In this document: positions 43,478-55,361 of the stretch, piece after piece
How positions within the stretch are numbered: the first letter of the stretch is position 1
Layout of the letters: the number at the start of each line of letters is the position of its first letter
DNA from: Favolaschia claudopus
Taxonomy: Eukaryota; Basidiomycota; Agaricomycetes; Agaricales; Mycenaceae
Length of the DNA stretch: 64,000 bases
Direction of reading: 5' to 3'
Assembly (NCBI GenBank): GCA_037176885.1
Contig: JAWWNJ010000051.1
Location: 682,001-746,000, forward strand
The notes under the pieces: generated by a model
What the model saw: only the letters and a program-made list of their open reading frames with translations
What the model was told of the DNA's origin: nothing
The model's database searches: none
Program-made: the position numbers and the translations under genes

Positions 43478-46070
43478 ATGCCTCGCCCGGTTCCCGACTG
43501 GACGGTTGTGGATTTCATCCATCGAGGCCCGTGGTGGACGAACCGAGGTACGTGAAGACACGGCTGCTGAACAAGCCATTCTTGAAATAACTCAGGGATT
43601 CTGTTGTTAAATATATGCCTGATCCTGCCGCTCCTTACGTCTGCCGCCAATGGACTGGACTCATCCCTCATCAATGGTATGTTTTTCAACCAAATCCTGA
43701 TCGTCATTCAAGCAAAGCCCAGGATTGCAAATCGTACCTGACTGGCAAGAATATTTCGGATACCCCAAAGGGACCACTCTCGGTATGCCATTTGTTCAAA
43801 TCAATGTCTGATTCCTCGTCTCAACTCATCGCAGGCGTCATAAATTCGGCGCAGAGCATAGGGGGTTTTGTGGTATATTGGTACTGACCATTTCTACGAC
43901 TTGTCTTATTCGCTCTTAGGGACTACCGTTCACGCCCTATGCGTCCGATATGCTGGGCCGACGGGCCGCCCTGTTCATTGGCTCGTTAATCATGCTTGCC
44001 GGTGTAGCCCTCCAGATATCGGCTTGGAACGTCGTCGTCTTGATTAGCGCTCGAATCCTCAGTGAGTTCCCAACTCGATCTAGCCGCTTTTCTCACAGCA
44101 ATCTAACAGTTGGGTTTGGTTTGACGTTCTGTCTCAACGCCGCTCCGTTACTTCTCATTGGTACGGAATGAATGCTTCTCACGAGACTGAATTCTCAGTC
44201 TACATTTCCGCAGAGTTGGCTTATCCCACACAGGTAAGCTATGCACCATTCAACGTGAAACAGAACTGACTTGTTGGAAGCGGGGCAAAATCACATCCCT
44301 TTACAATTCCAACTGGTACTTGGGGAGCATCATCTCTGCATGGGTGAATGATTCACCATAATCATCAGATCCAGGCTTGTGTTGAACGTTTCTAGATATG
44401 TTTTGGTTCTTCTTACACCACTGCATCCGGCGATAATTGGTCGTGGCGTGCCCCTACACTCATTCAAGCTTTGATTCCGGTTCTGCAAGTTGCTTTTGTA
44501 TGGCAAGTCTTCATTCGCTTCAGCACACTTCCACGATCCTGAATAGCACAGGTTCGTGCCCGAGTCTCCCAGATTCCTCGTGTCCAAGGGTTTGGTGAGT
44601 ACCAATACCATAATAATTTTGCGAGGTTCGATCAAGAGATAGGAGTCCAAAGCAACCAAAATCCTCGCAAAATACCACGCAAACGGTGATACAGAGCCCA
44701 ACCCACTCGTTCAGTTTGAACTGGCACAAATACGACATGCACTTCGGTTGCAAGAAGAAATTGATCGGCGAACATCGTACTGGGGCCTTTTCACGACGCC
44801 GGGCAATAGGAAGCGCATGCGGTTGATCGTCGCGATAGCTATGTTTTCGCAATGGTAAGTCTTGTCTTCGTACCGTGGTGTGTTCTGAATCTGACTCGCT
44901 TCCTAGGTCAGGCAATGGATTGGTATGCATTTTCAGCGGCGTAAAGACGACCACAGCCTCTGACTCCTGATGCAGGTTAGCTACTATATAAACCTCGTTC
45001 TTGAAGGTGTCGGGATAACTGGGACTCGTACGAAGGCCTCGATCAACGCTGGCTTACAGGTTAAACCAGTCATGTATTGGTTTTACTTCGGCTTTCTCAC
45101 CCTACACACCTCAGGTGTTCAACTTTGCTGTTGCTGTCATAGCGTCTTTCCTAGTGGATTATATGGGTAGAAGAACCCTTTTCATTATCAGTAACGCTGG
45201 AATGCTGGGCTCCTTCGCCTTGTGGACCATAACGGAAGCCATTTTCAACAATTTACACAAGACCGCTGCAGCAAAAGGTACGTAGCTCCGGGCTCCGAAA
45301 CGAGCAAGACACTTAGTGATCAATTCAGCGACAATCCCAGTCATTTTCGTTTTCTACTTCTTCTACGATTTGGCGTATACACCAATGTATTCTGTCTTTA
45401 TATTCCATTAGTATAGCGTCTGACATCTTTTTACAGGCTAGTTGCGTATACGCTCGAGATCCTGCCTTACCGCATTCGCGCAAAAGGTTTCGCAGTCATG
45501 GTGAGTTCGATACTTGCTTTGCCGCTCATCAGGTCTGATCTCGCTCAGAACCTAGTTGTGTTCTTGACTTCGGCCTTTAATCAGTTCGTCAACCCCTGGG
45601 CGATCCAGAAGATTGGGTGGCTCTACTATCTGGTTCGTTCCACGTTGGGATGTAAGAAAGCCGTTGACATGAATATACAGGTTTATCTTGGTTGGCTGGT
45701 TCTCGAGCTTCTGTTTATCTTGCGCTACGTGGTGGAGACCAAAGGCAGGCCATTTCATCCCTCGAACCACAATCTCGTCTTAACGCCTAGCCCAGGTCGC
45801 ACTTTGGAAGAGACAGCGATAATATTTGATGGGGAAGCGAAGCAGGAACACCTTGCCCACATGGGCGGCGAGGCTGCGACAACTCATCTCAGTCGAGCCA
45901 TCGTGCTCCAAGAACGCACCCGTTCCTCAAATGAGGACATTGTGAATGAAGCCAAGGTCTACGATTCTTCAGAGTCGGAGGGCTCGGAAAAACGAAGGCA
46001 TTCCATGGCAGCCAGTGCCACGACCACAGAGAGCTCCATGAATTGGCTTAAAAGGGCGGATGTAATATGA
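43478..46070 (+). CDS. MFS sugar transporter (hexose/lactose-permease type)
   Basis: Twelve-helix sugar porter. Motifs: ANGLDSSLINGLQ in helix 1, FVGLPFTPYASDMLGRRAAL (D-x-x-GRR), ISARILIGFGLTFC, LIELAYPTQRGKITSLYNSN (PxxRG), WRAPTLIQALIPVLQV, WFVPESPRFLVSKG (PESPR), SGNGLVSYYINLVLEGVGIT, SFLVDYMGRRTLFIISN, and YTLEILPYRIRAKGFAV, then VETKGRTLEETAIIFDGEA. These are full family signatures of the fungal LAC12/STL-like group. The start at MPRPVPDWTVVDF is the best available ATG; an upstream exon is possible. More than ten short introns. Substrate unknown, but it neighbours an alpha-amylase. Confidence 0.9.
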
Positions 46071-46134
46071 ACTCTGAACAATAGCATGTATTTTTAAGGT
46101 ACCTTATTTCACGAACGTTATGACCAGAACCTGT

Positions 46135-48764
46135 TCAAGATCGGACCCACACTTCCACACGATTGGCGTGGCACTTGAATTTGCCAAAACCTTGACTGTC
46201 GATGACGATATCTTCTATAGTAGACATGAAGCTGCGGAATTTGGTGCCAGCATGTTCCTGAGCGTAATATGAGCCCGTCGTTTTTGCGCTTCCCAAAGGA
46301 AAAAAATGCGACAAACTCACGCGTCCGACGAACATGCGAATCGTGTGAGTGAATTCACCCGCGCTGCGCAACGTCGGTGAGCTCTCACTGACGATCGATT
46401 TCAAGTGTACAACTCACGAATCCTCCTTGTTGCTAAGGAGCACGGCACAACCAGGATGAAGTGAATCACCCATGCGGACAAACCCAATACAGTCCGGATT
46501 AACAAAATAATCCTTACTCGGACCGTAGGCGAATTTCTTGCGTGCCTCAATGAGTAAGGTGAGATTCCGGGAGATCTCCGCATCGCCGCATTCCTCGTTT
46601 GGGTATAGGTCCCCGTAGAAGACACATCTGGAGCTCTCAATTAGGGATTCTACTCGCGAAAAAGGTAGGGAATACGTCACGGATGGCCATTTTGCCGAAG
46701 GAGAATCAGGGAGTATGCTTGGAGTTTGAAGTTGGTGTCCACCTGAGCGAACGGCGGTCGTGGGTAAAGGGCGAAAAGCGGAAAGCGTAAGGGAGGATTG
46801 AGGATTGAACATACCCAGCTTTCCAAGCTTTGTCCGATAACCTAAATCAGGCTCAGGCTATACAAAGAACGAGAAGCAGGGAAATTGGGATTTACGGTAC
46901 TGCCTGATGCGTCAGTTTCGAGAATGAATGCCAAAGAGCGACGGACTCATGATTATCTACAAAGGTTACGGCGTCATGCGGTCGCTCTTTGACGACAGAG
47001 CCGTTCAGTATGTTTCTCAGGTCGTACTGAGCGCGCTGCTTGCTCGCAAGATGGAGGTTGTTGTGAAGCGGAACGTCGAAAAAGGCCGTCTGTAAAATAT
47101 CAGTTGTATATTTAGGATAAATAGGGGCTCTCTGTGTACCTCACCGCGAAATGCGTTGATGTAAGGCAGGATCAATTTGACACTACAAAGATTCTGTCGA
47201 TGCGGACAACTGAATGATCGCAATATACTAACTCGGCGGACCAGTACTCGGCTAGACATCGGAAACATGAACCACAGAGGAAGAGGAGACGAATCCGGCA
47301 ACTCACACACAGAAAACATTTGCGGCTTTCCAGAATGACGCCGGACGTGGGTCAACTACGGTGGATGGATTAGATTGCATGTCTTCAGTCCAACATCATA
47401 AACACTCACGAAAGTGTATATGAAATTTCGGTCTATATGTTTGATAGCGTCCAATCTAAATCCGACTGCACCGGTGGTCTAGAAGAAGAGGCGTCAAGAG
47501 AAATGCCAAAAATAATGGAGAATGAAACCTCAAGGATCCAGACACCTAATCGAGGCAGCATGAAATACCCGCAAGAATGCTACGACAATGACAAACCCCA
47601 GTTGAGCAGATCCTTCCGTACTTCCCTGAAAAAAGAAGGATCAGAACGAAAGAAAGGCTGGATGATGAAGTACATGCGGGTGCCGGTGATCTATCTGGAA
47701 CAAGGTGGTTGAGAGCTGAAACACCGAAAAAGTTGCATACTCACATCAATTCCGAGAAGGTAATCGTAATTCCCAAGTTCACGGGCCACATTTCTCGACC
47801 AGCCTTTCCGACCGGGACCGGCTATCCTGTAGATGGCTTTACTACGGGTACGATGATCCCAATCGAGACCTGTTCTGAATTAATATCTCTCCATTGGTCT
47901 TGATATTAGAGTTCAAGAACCGGTGAAGTGGTCGTGAGTCCATCGGAAAGTACTGTACTGCCAAACCCCCATATGTGATCAAGATAGAGTAGCAGATCTC
48001 GACTCACTTTGTTCTTTCTTCCTGAGAAATCGAACGCCGTCCACCCCTTTGAAACTTTAAGTGCAAGCGAGAAAACGAAACAGACTCTTGTCTACATCAA
48101 TCTCTCTCGGAGGTCCTTCGTCTTTCAAGCGATTCTCCGGATTGACGGGAACGGCGAGAAATTTCTCAACGCGGTTGGCACCAAGTTTGTGCTGCAACAA
48201 GAGAAAGATAACATTTAGCACCACTAATTGGTCTCCACGAGCGAAATTCGAGAACATTCAGCACGGCATCAATGATGATATCCACACCATGGGAAGCAGC
48301 AACTTTGCAAGCAGATAGAAATTCTTCTCGCGTACCCCAGCGCGTCTTGACAGTGCCTGAGCAATTCAGACCGTTTTTCATAAACGTCTGATAGTAGAGC
48401 GGAGAAGCTTGCCTTTCTGGTGGAATTCGCCCAGATCCCACTAAGACAAGAAAAGACTGAGGAGATGCTCGCGAATGGGTTCATGCAGAACGGATACCAG
48501 ATCATACGCGTCGTAACCTCTTCCTTCGGGCTGGGCCCCTTTGTTCGGAGGCGGAAGCCATACTTGAGTGAATCCCATGTCGGCCAGGCGCGGAATTTCG
48601 CTCTCCAAATGCTTCCACCAGCTTAGCTCACTGTTCAACGTGTCCCAGGTGAAAAATTGGAGCATTAAAGGGTTGTCAGTATTTCCTTCGGGCCCGAGCC
48701 GCATTTTAAGCAATGCAGGGGTAGGAGAGAGCCAGGATTTGAATGCAGAAAACATGGCGACCAC
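46135..48764 (-). CDS. Alpha-amylase, GH13 (Bacillus-type, probably intracellular)
   Basis: Cleaves alpha-1,4-glucans. Visible: LMLQFFTWDTLNSELSWWKH, LADMGFTQVWLPPPNKG, GRGYDAYDLWDLGEFHQKG, RTRWGTREEFLSACKVAASH, VDIIIDAVLNHK (region I), FTGLDWDHRT, VGFRLDAIKHI (region II, nucleophile Asp), AEYWSAE (region III, acid Glu), VTFVDNHE (region IV), IGQSLESW, and NGHPCVFYGDLYP. This set marks subfamily GH13_5. No signal peptide is seen before the catalytic domain, suggesting a cytosolic glycogen or wall-glucan role. Densely split by introns. It is convergent with the sugar transporter, 64 bp apart. Confidence 0.88.
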
Positions 48765-49160
48765 AGGGCAAGGTCAAGGTTGAAAGCAAGGCTAAGGTCC
48801 GTGCGCTTCGCTTAACGCGCTTCGGCCGAACAACTCCGTGATCGCATCCTATAAAAGGCCAGTGTTCGCATGATTTCTTTTCACCGACCACCACGACATC
48901 CAACTTTTTCGAGTGGGCGTTCTGCTTCACTATGAGATCTGGACGGTGCATCTTTTCTACTGGTGGTTGCAGACGAAACTGCCCTTTTAATCGCTCCGAC
49001 GATTCTCTCCTACATCGAAAGAGTTTCATGACTGAGGCAACACTGTATTCCCGTATTTTTCACTCAATAAAATATCCTTCTATCTACTTCCTCTGAATAA
49101 CCAATCCCTCGGACGCTGTCAACGAGTCAACCGCCGGCGACGACCGTCTACTTCATTGAA
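48765..49160. other. Intergenic left of the possible small gene
   Basis: Promoter region of the alpha-amylase on the left. TATAAAAGG at about 48850-48858 on the plus strand would fit transcription toward 49161. Nothing else identified. Confidence 0.4.
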
Positions 49161-49452
49161 ATGTTAGGCCCCAGACTCAGGTCCACGTCGAGAGTGCAGC
49201 GTGTCGACGGTATCGCCCAGCCTTCGGTTCGTGGACTGTCCCCCCTCTCAATTCATTGCAGCACGAACTTCATTTGTCTTCTCACCATCTTGTTCTTTCT
49301 GGTCGCCGCTCTTGCCTAGCTGGCCATCGTCACTCCACCGTACGGCGTTTTTTCATCGCTGGTAATGATTTCGGCCAATACACAAACGTCTTCCTACCGG
49401 GGAGAAGGTGTACACTGTTCAGCTTGACTTACCAGCTTTCCTCAACAACTGA
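49161..49452 (+). CDS. Possible small gene of unknown function
   Basis: I do not recognise it. From the ATG at 49161 (after a pyrimidine-rich leader and a TATAAAAGG about 300 bp upstream) the unspliced frame gives 52 residues with a hydrophobic end (FICLLTILFFLVAALA). Alternatively a 55-bp intron (GTATCG ... TTGCAG, 49210-49260 region) gives a Ser/Arg-rich N-terminus like a mitochondrial presequence (MLGPRLRSTSRVQRVDARTS), and a second intron leads to a stop at 49452. Either reading is tentative; it could also be noise between convergent and divergent neighbours. Confidence 0.25.
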
Positions 49453-49812
49453 GATATCAGCCGTGTGTAGTCGCTTCCTTCGACGGGAGGCAGAGTTGCA
49501 TGAAGCTGCCTCCTGGTGGCCTTTACAATGCGCCCTACGCTCTTGCTTGTTTTCTGTGCCTTCGTTACCTCTTCTCCACCTCATGAACTTTATGTTCTTC
49601 GGGTCGTACGCGCAAGTGAACTTTACTTCTTTCGTAGTACACTTGTAAACATAAATGCATGCGACACTTCTCTTTGTAACGACGGGAATAGCTTGCTCGC
49701 AGAGAACATTTGGAAGCAACTCATTCTTCAACCCCTTCGCAAAATCATGGCTGAAAAGCACTGGCTTCTATCCTACACGAAATCTCATCTCACAAGCACA
49801 CACACTCCAAGA

Positions 49813-52672
49813 TCACCGCCGTTTCGGCGGCGGCGTCCCCTCCGCCGCCTCCCCCGCCTTCCTCTTCGTCCCAAACCCAATCATCACCTTCGACCTCTCC
49901 ACACTCCCCTCCCTCACCTGCTCACGCTCATCCACCATCGACGAAATCCTCGAAAATCCAGGCTTCGGCGCAGGCGAGCTGGAATTAATCCCCGACGACA
50001 ACGGAATGGGACTAGCGTTCGCGGACGCCAACAAATTCTGCATCTGTGGCGCAGGCAAAGTCATGAACCCGCCCTCCTCCTGCTGCATCGCACCGCCTTT
50101 CCCTTCCTTCTTCTTCTTCCCCTTGTCTGTCTTGCTCTTGGAAAGCGGTTGGGCATCGAAGAATTCTGCGGCCTGGGGGACAGCCCTGCAAACAAAGATA
50201 TGAGCCGCAGATTCGATTGGAGGGAGAATCCTTCAAGCTACTGACCCTCTGTTACCCACAGACAGCACCATATGTGCCTGCCCCGTCTTCTCCTGCCTCT
50301 CCTGAAACGCCTTCGTCATACTCAACGGCGTATCCCCACTACTCATCGCCAACTGCTTCTTCTCATCCTTAATCTTCTTCAACCTCTTCTCCGTCTTCAT
50401 CTTCCCACTCCCCTTCCCATGGAACCGATGCGACAAAGCCTTCCACGCCTCCTTCGGCGTCAAACTCCTCCCATGCTCATCATAGTACACCAAATTCACA
50501 TCCGGCTTGTAATTCTTGAACAGATCCACCGTCTCGCGTATCTCTGCTTGCTCCCGCTGCCGATTCATCGCCTCCCTTGTCGACTGGTCTTTCACTTGTC
50601 CTCTTGCCTGCCACTTCTCCGCCTCCCGCCGCTCAATCGCACGCCGCTGCTGCGCCAGCCATCTATCCCGCTCGATCTGCACCTTCTCGCGACCCTCCAG
50701 CTCGTCCAGAGGTTTCGCTAGGACACCCTGTTGCCGCAAGATGTTCACAGTCCCAGCAAGGCCAGATCTGAACGTCTGTTCCGCTGCTGTGCCGATCCCG
50801 TCGTCTGCCGCTGCCGCTGAAGACGACGACGCTTGTTCGGCCTCAACGGACTTCATCAGATTCTCGATAGCGTCGAGTATAGCCATATCATCCTGCTCGT
50901 CGTCCTCCTCCTTCATCTCAACCTCCCCAGCCTCCAGCTCTTCAAGCGCCTCATCGCCCGGTGCCATCGAGACATCGCGCGATTGAGATGCCTGTTTCGG
51001 AGGTGGTGGAGGGGGAACAGCCCGCGCCTTCGGCTCCTCTTTCACAATCGGGTTGTTCCCGACTGCACGAATGAATTCCGAAGTGTCATCAAATGTCAGG
51101 CCACCTGAACCGTTGGCCGCTTCATCATCATCCTGATCCTCAACTTTGACCACCTCTCGTTCCCGTTCCCGAGCCTCGGCTTCTTCTTGCGCACGCTGCT
51201 CCGCGACTATCACACAAAGCAATTAGCATTGCGGTCGTTTAAAAACGGAAAACGCATACCTTTCTTAGCGAGCTCCTCAGGCGAGATCTTCACAGCTTTT
51301 CGCAGTTTCGCCTTTCGTGAGCGAGCCAAGGCGGCCTGGAGGTCATCGTCATCCACGAAGTTGGCATCAAGATCACGAGCAATAGGAAGCGGCGGCTTTT
51401 CATCGACCTCCATCTTGTCGTCGGGCGCGGCATCGGCTTCTGGCACTCGTCGCGACGCCCGCTTCTTTTTTGTCTGTGATAAATTTCGGCTTAACATTCC
51501 CGAAGGCAAGGAAACGAGACTACCCACCTTGGGCTTCTTGAATCCCACATCACCTTCTTGCAAATAGTCCGAGGACGCAAAAGTTTCTATGAGCAACAAC
51601 ACAATGAGTGTGGGTTCAAGTCATATAGGGACGATCAACGTACTAGCATAATCAATATTGAGAAGAGACTTATTCACCGTCGCGGCAGCGGCATGCTTCC
51701 GTTCTTCTACTTTGGAGGCTTTACTCTGGGTCGAGCTGCCCAGACGGAAGCCAGTTTCCTGTACGCCGTCGATATCTTCATCATACTTGGACAAAACAGA
51801 GCGCTTCATTCCCTCATGTCCGGGAGTAAATTCTTCGTCGTCATACCCTGTATAGTCCCGTTTCTTGATCTTGAGCTCGTTGTTCTTCTTTGTGCGCTCA
51901 TGTTCAGCCATTTCGACATTCTGTAGTTCGTCCTCTATTATTGCTGGTTAGTGAGGCGGCAAGGGGGGTGAAATGCAAACACGCACCTTCGTTGTCGAGG
52001 ATGCGGCTGTCTTTCAAGGTGAGTATACGAGCATCGCCTTCATCCATGTCCTCGAAGTCATGGCTGACCTTGAGCCCAGCGAGATCACCTAAAAAGTCAC
52101 TCGTGAGCTAGGTGATAGAGTAGTGTGGATGCACAACACTCACGTTCAGTGTACTCATCTCCCTGGAACACCTTGTCCATGCTTTCTAGCTCTGCGAGAC
52201 GCTTTTTCGCGAGTTCTTTTTCCCGCTTCTTGCTCTTCTTAATCCATTTCAGCGTGTCGTCGTCGCCTTCTGCGTCACCAAGCGTGGCACCTTTCAGAGA
52301 GGCATTGAGCTCTCGACGGTTTTTGATCCTAAGGAGACAATTTGTGAATGAACTGGAAACGCAGGAGAAAGGATAACATGGAAGCGAGCATGAGACTCAT
52401 GCATTGGACACTCACTTGGATAACCGATCCTGGATTTTCCTATGAAGAGCAGAGAAGCATGTCAGAGGATTCTGAAAAAAGCGGAAGGCGGACCTGGGCA
52501 ATTACTTTGACTCGCGTTGCTTGGTCTCTAAGTCGCGCTGCTTTGCATAGTTGTTCTCAGCCTGTTTATCCTTGTCGTCTGCGGGTGCGCCGTCGTCCGT
52601 CAAAGGCTTGAGACCGAGAGAGATACGGATTTTGTTCGTCTCTTCCAAGCTTATGCTTTCTTCCATAGACAT
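49813..52672 (-). CDS. SNU66: SART1/Snu66, U4/U6.U5 tri-snRNP splicing factor
   Basis: Starts MSMEESISLEETNKIRISLG LKPL, with the (S/T)LxETNxIRxxLGLKPL motif of the family, a Hub1-binding type region. Then coiled and charged stretches (LKWIKKSKKREKELAKKRLA), GDEYTERDLAGLKVSHDFED, ILTLKDSRILDNEEDELQNV, KRDYTGYDDEE, GFRLGSS, SGGLTFDDTSEFIRAVGNNP, GLAGTVNILRQQGVLAKPLD, NLVYYDEHGRSLTPKEAWKA LSHRFHGKGSGKMKTEKR. The C-terminal SART-1 blocks are fully conserved. It acts in the nucleus when the tri-snRNP is activated in the spliceosome. A lysine-rich end (GTKRKAGEA ... PPPKRR) may be an NLS. About seven introns. Confidence 0.95.
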
Positions 52673-53482
52673 GGCGGGCTTTGTGTGTGATTTATGGCCG
52701 ACTGAGGCGTATGTAGAATGAAGAGAAACCGCGCTTGACCAGGCAACACGGCAAGAGAATGAGCAGGGAAGATGGCGGAACCGGAGAAAGAGGGAAGTGG
52801 TCACGTTGTGTCACTCCTCCCTTCAGTCACCACCACCACTACATCGCCATCAACGACGATGAGCAGGGTGTTTCAGTCTTCGTACCGCATGTTCGTGAGT
52901 ACGGTCAACTCCTCATTCCCCTTGTACCTCAATAAACCGGCCTTCACAATAGCAAAGACATGCCCATGAAAGCCCTGTTATCTTCTATTCCTGTGTCATT
53001 GGCCTCATTGGCCCCGTCCTGTTGGTCACCGTCCCGCCAATAAAGAAACGTCTGGGATATCAACCCATAGAACCCATCCCCGTCTCATATCCGCGTCAGT
53101 CTGCTCCAATTCTCTGCTCTTTGACGCGCATTCTCAGGCGTTTCGTCCATTTAGTTCCTAACCGTCCGCGGCGGCCAGTAACGGGTTATGAAGACGAGTA
53201 GATGATGGACCTCCTGCAGACACGCAAGCCTTGGGTATTGTCGTGCAGAGCTGCGAATGCTTAGTCGCGATTGAGTCATTGAAGTGCAAAATACGCTGTA
53301 CATTTCGCACCCTTTCGGGCACCTATATAATATTCCTGCTTCTACACTCTTGACGTTGAAATGGACAAGCCCATGCCAGATATACCTTGTTCAAGTACCG
53401 AGTGCTTCAACGTTAAATTTGTACGCCATCATTACCGATCGGCGCTTAGCTTCCACCTTGACTTTCCTCGACGCGTCGCGAA
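52673..53482. other. Divergent promoter region SNU66 / RMD1
   Basis: 810 bp between divergent start codons. A TATATAAT at 53324-53331 lies about 155 bp upstream of RMD1. No third gene is supported; the frames present lack family signals. Confidence 0.45.
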
Positions 53483-55016
53483 ATGTTATCGAGCGTGTTT
53501 TCAAGACAACTCACACCCCGTCTACCTACCTGCCGACAAACCCTAGCTCTCTATTACTCTAAACGCACTCTCGCAACACCAGCAGAACCCCACGACCTCG
53601 CAGACGATTCCTCCTCCAAAAAACCCCGCAAATCCACAACACCTCTCCGTCGCTCCGCCTCCGCCTCCCTGCCAATCCGAACCAACCCCACCCCAACTCG
53701 AAGTATGTAGTACTGCAATCCATTCAAGAAAATCACACTCTACTACGTATGCTAAATAAAAACAAAACAAGGCAGCATCCAAACCGTCTTCACTCTCTGT
53801 ACCGCCGAACGATATCTCCTCTCCCGATTACGAGGCGCCCCAGCCCTCCCTCCCCATGCCCAGAAGTTTCACGAATCGTGGTGGATCCCGCGCTGGGGTA
53901 AAGACGGTAAGGAGGGCGAAATTTTCGTGTTCGGCAACGGCAGCTTTGTCTGCTGGGGACTGGAGGAAGACGAAGCCCACCGTTTCGGTGTAGAAGTCAT
54001 CGGAAGCGTCTCAGGTTTTGAGGTCGCTCCTCTCAAGGTCAATATTAATCTCCGCGCACCCTGACCCTCCCGCATCCGCTCACCTCGACCCAGGTCCCCG
54101 AAACAGAAGAATTAGAATTCGTCGTAGACCCCACCGAGTTGCGTCTGACCGCAAGTATCACGGAAACTGCACTAACATTGACATCTCTCCAGAACAACCC
54201 GCCTCCAAGGCGACCTAATAATCCTCGGCCAAGCCCCCCCTCTCAACGAAATCACCCCACCCCCCACATCCACCCTCCCCCCCATTATGCCCCTCCCCCC
54301 CTCAACCCTCTTCGCGCGCTACGCCCTCTCCCAAGCCCTCTCCCGCTCCACCGCCCTCTCCGCACTCGAAGTCGCCCTGGACGAATACCTCTCCTCCATG
54401 GCCCTCCTCCCCCACTCCCTCGCCAAAACAGGCAAACCCGGCATGGGCCGCAAGGCCCTGGTCAAGAAACTCGGCGAACTGATGAAGTTTAGGCAAGGTT
54501 TGAATTTGAATCGCGAGAATTTCAGCGATGTGCCGGATTTTTATTGGACAGAACCTGAGCTTGAAAGTGCGTTGGTGATTGAAAAAAAAAACTTTGTACT
54601 GGACTTACCGCTCTCACTTGTGTGTATAGAGTACTTCATATCCGTGAGCGATGCTCTCGACGTCAGCATACGAACAGATTCCGTCAACGACAAAATCACA
54701 TATGCTGCAGAGGTCTGTCCTCCTCATTCCTTCGCTCCTCTGAATCCCCACTTACCGCTTCTTCTGCACAGGCACAATCTGTCCTCCGTCAGCTCCTCAC
54801 CGAGGCAAGTATTCACCCTTCTCCTTCGGCACGATATTCAAATTCCTCTCCTCTACATAGACGAGTAGCCACAGCATGGAGCTGGTCATCATAGCACTCA
54901 TCGCTGTTGAGGTCGTAATCGCTTTAATTCGCGACGGGCCTGAGTTGTGGGAGATTTTCACTGGCAAACCTGTGTCCCACAATGAACGACCAGAGGCTCA
55001 CGCCCAGCGAGTATGA
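53483..55016 (+). CDS. RMND1/Rmd1-like protein (DUF155), mitochondrial inner membrane
   Basis: A basic, Ser-rich presequence (MLSSVFSRQLTPRLPTCRQT) points to mitochondria. The DUF155 domain follows: FTLCTAERYLLSRLRG, DGKEGEIFVFGNGSFVCWGL (the family's G-x-x-VxWG block), MPPSTLFARYALSQALSRST-type helix, ALEVALDEYLSSMA, KALVKKLGELMKFRQGLNLN, DVPDFYW, YFISVSDALDVSIRTDSVND, KITYAAEAQSVLRQLLTEAS. The C-terminal helix MELVIIALIAVEVVIALI is the membrane anchor. RMND1 supports mitochondrial translation in animals; fungal Sif2/Sif3/Rmd1 relatives have less defined roles. Several introns. Confidence 0.88.
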
Positions 55017-55361
55017 TTTTAGAAGAGGCGTCGTGCTACGCAGACGCGCACACAAAAGGAAGGAACTAATGTACAATATTAATTTAAGCTGTATCGACTT
55101 TAGATTTATCCCCACTCACTTAGATTAGAATTTTAGCGTACATCTTACCTCCATACTACTCTGAGAACCACCACTCATAGGTAGCGGCGTTCGCCCCGTT
55201 TGCAATGTACAAACATCGATATCGCCAAAAAAAAAAACAGAGGCGAGAGAGGGGATGATATAAGAAAAAAATAAGGAACGTGCAGCAATATAGTTACAAA
55301 CTGTCGGTACAAATACAATTACCCATCCAAAGCCAACCCCACCAAAAACGTGAGCGCTATG
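55017..55361. other. Intergenic between convergent genes
   Basis: 345 bp, A-rich (AAAAAAAAAA near 55229 and AAAAAATAAGG near 55265). These are 3' ends of RMD1 and the OMA1-like gene; no gene seen. Confidence 0.4.

Noticed and set aside
49516..50244. Plus-strand long frame over the 3' end of SNU66
   Set aside because: Most of it is the antisense shadow of the Lys/Pro-rich SNU66 C-terminus.
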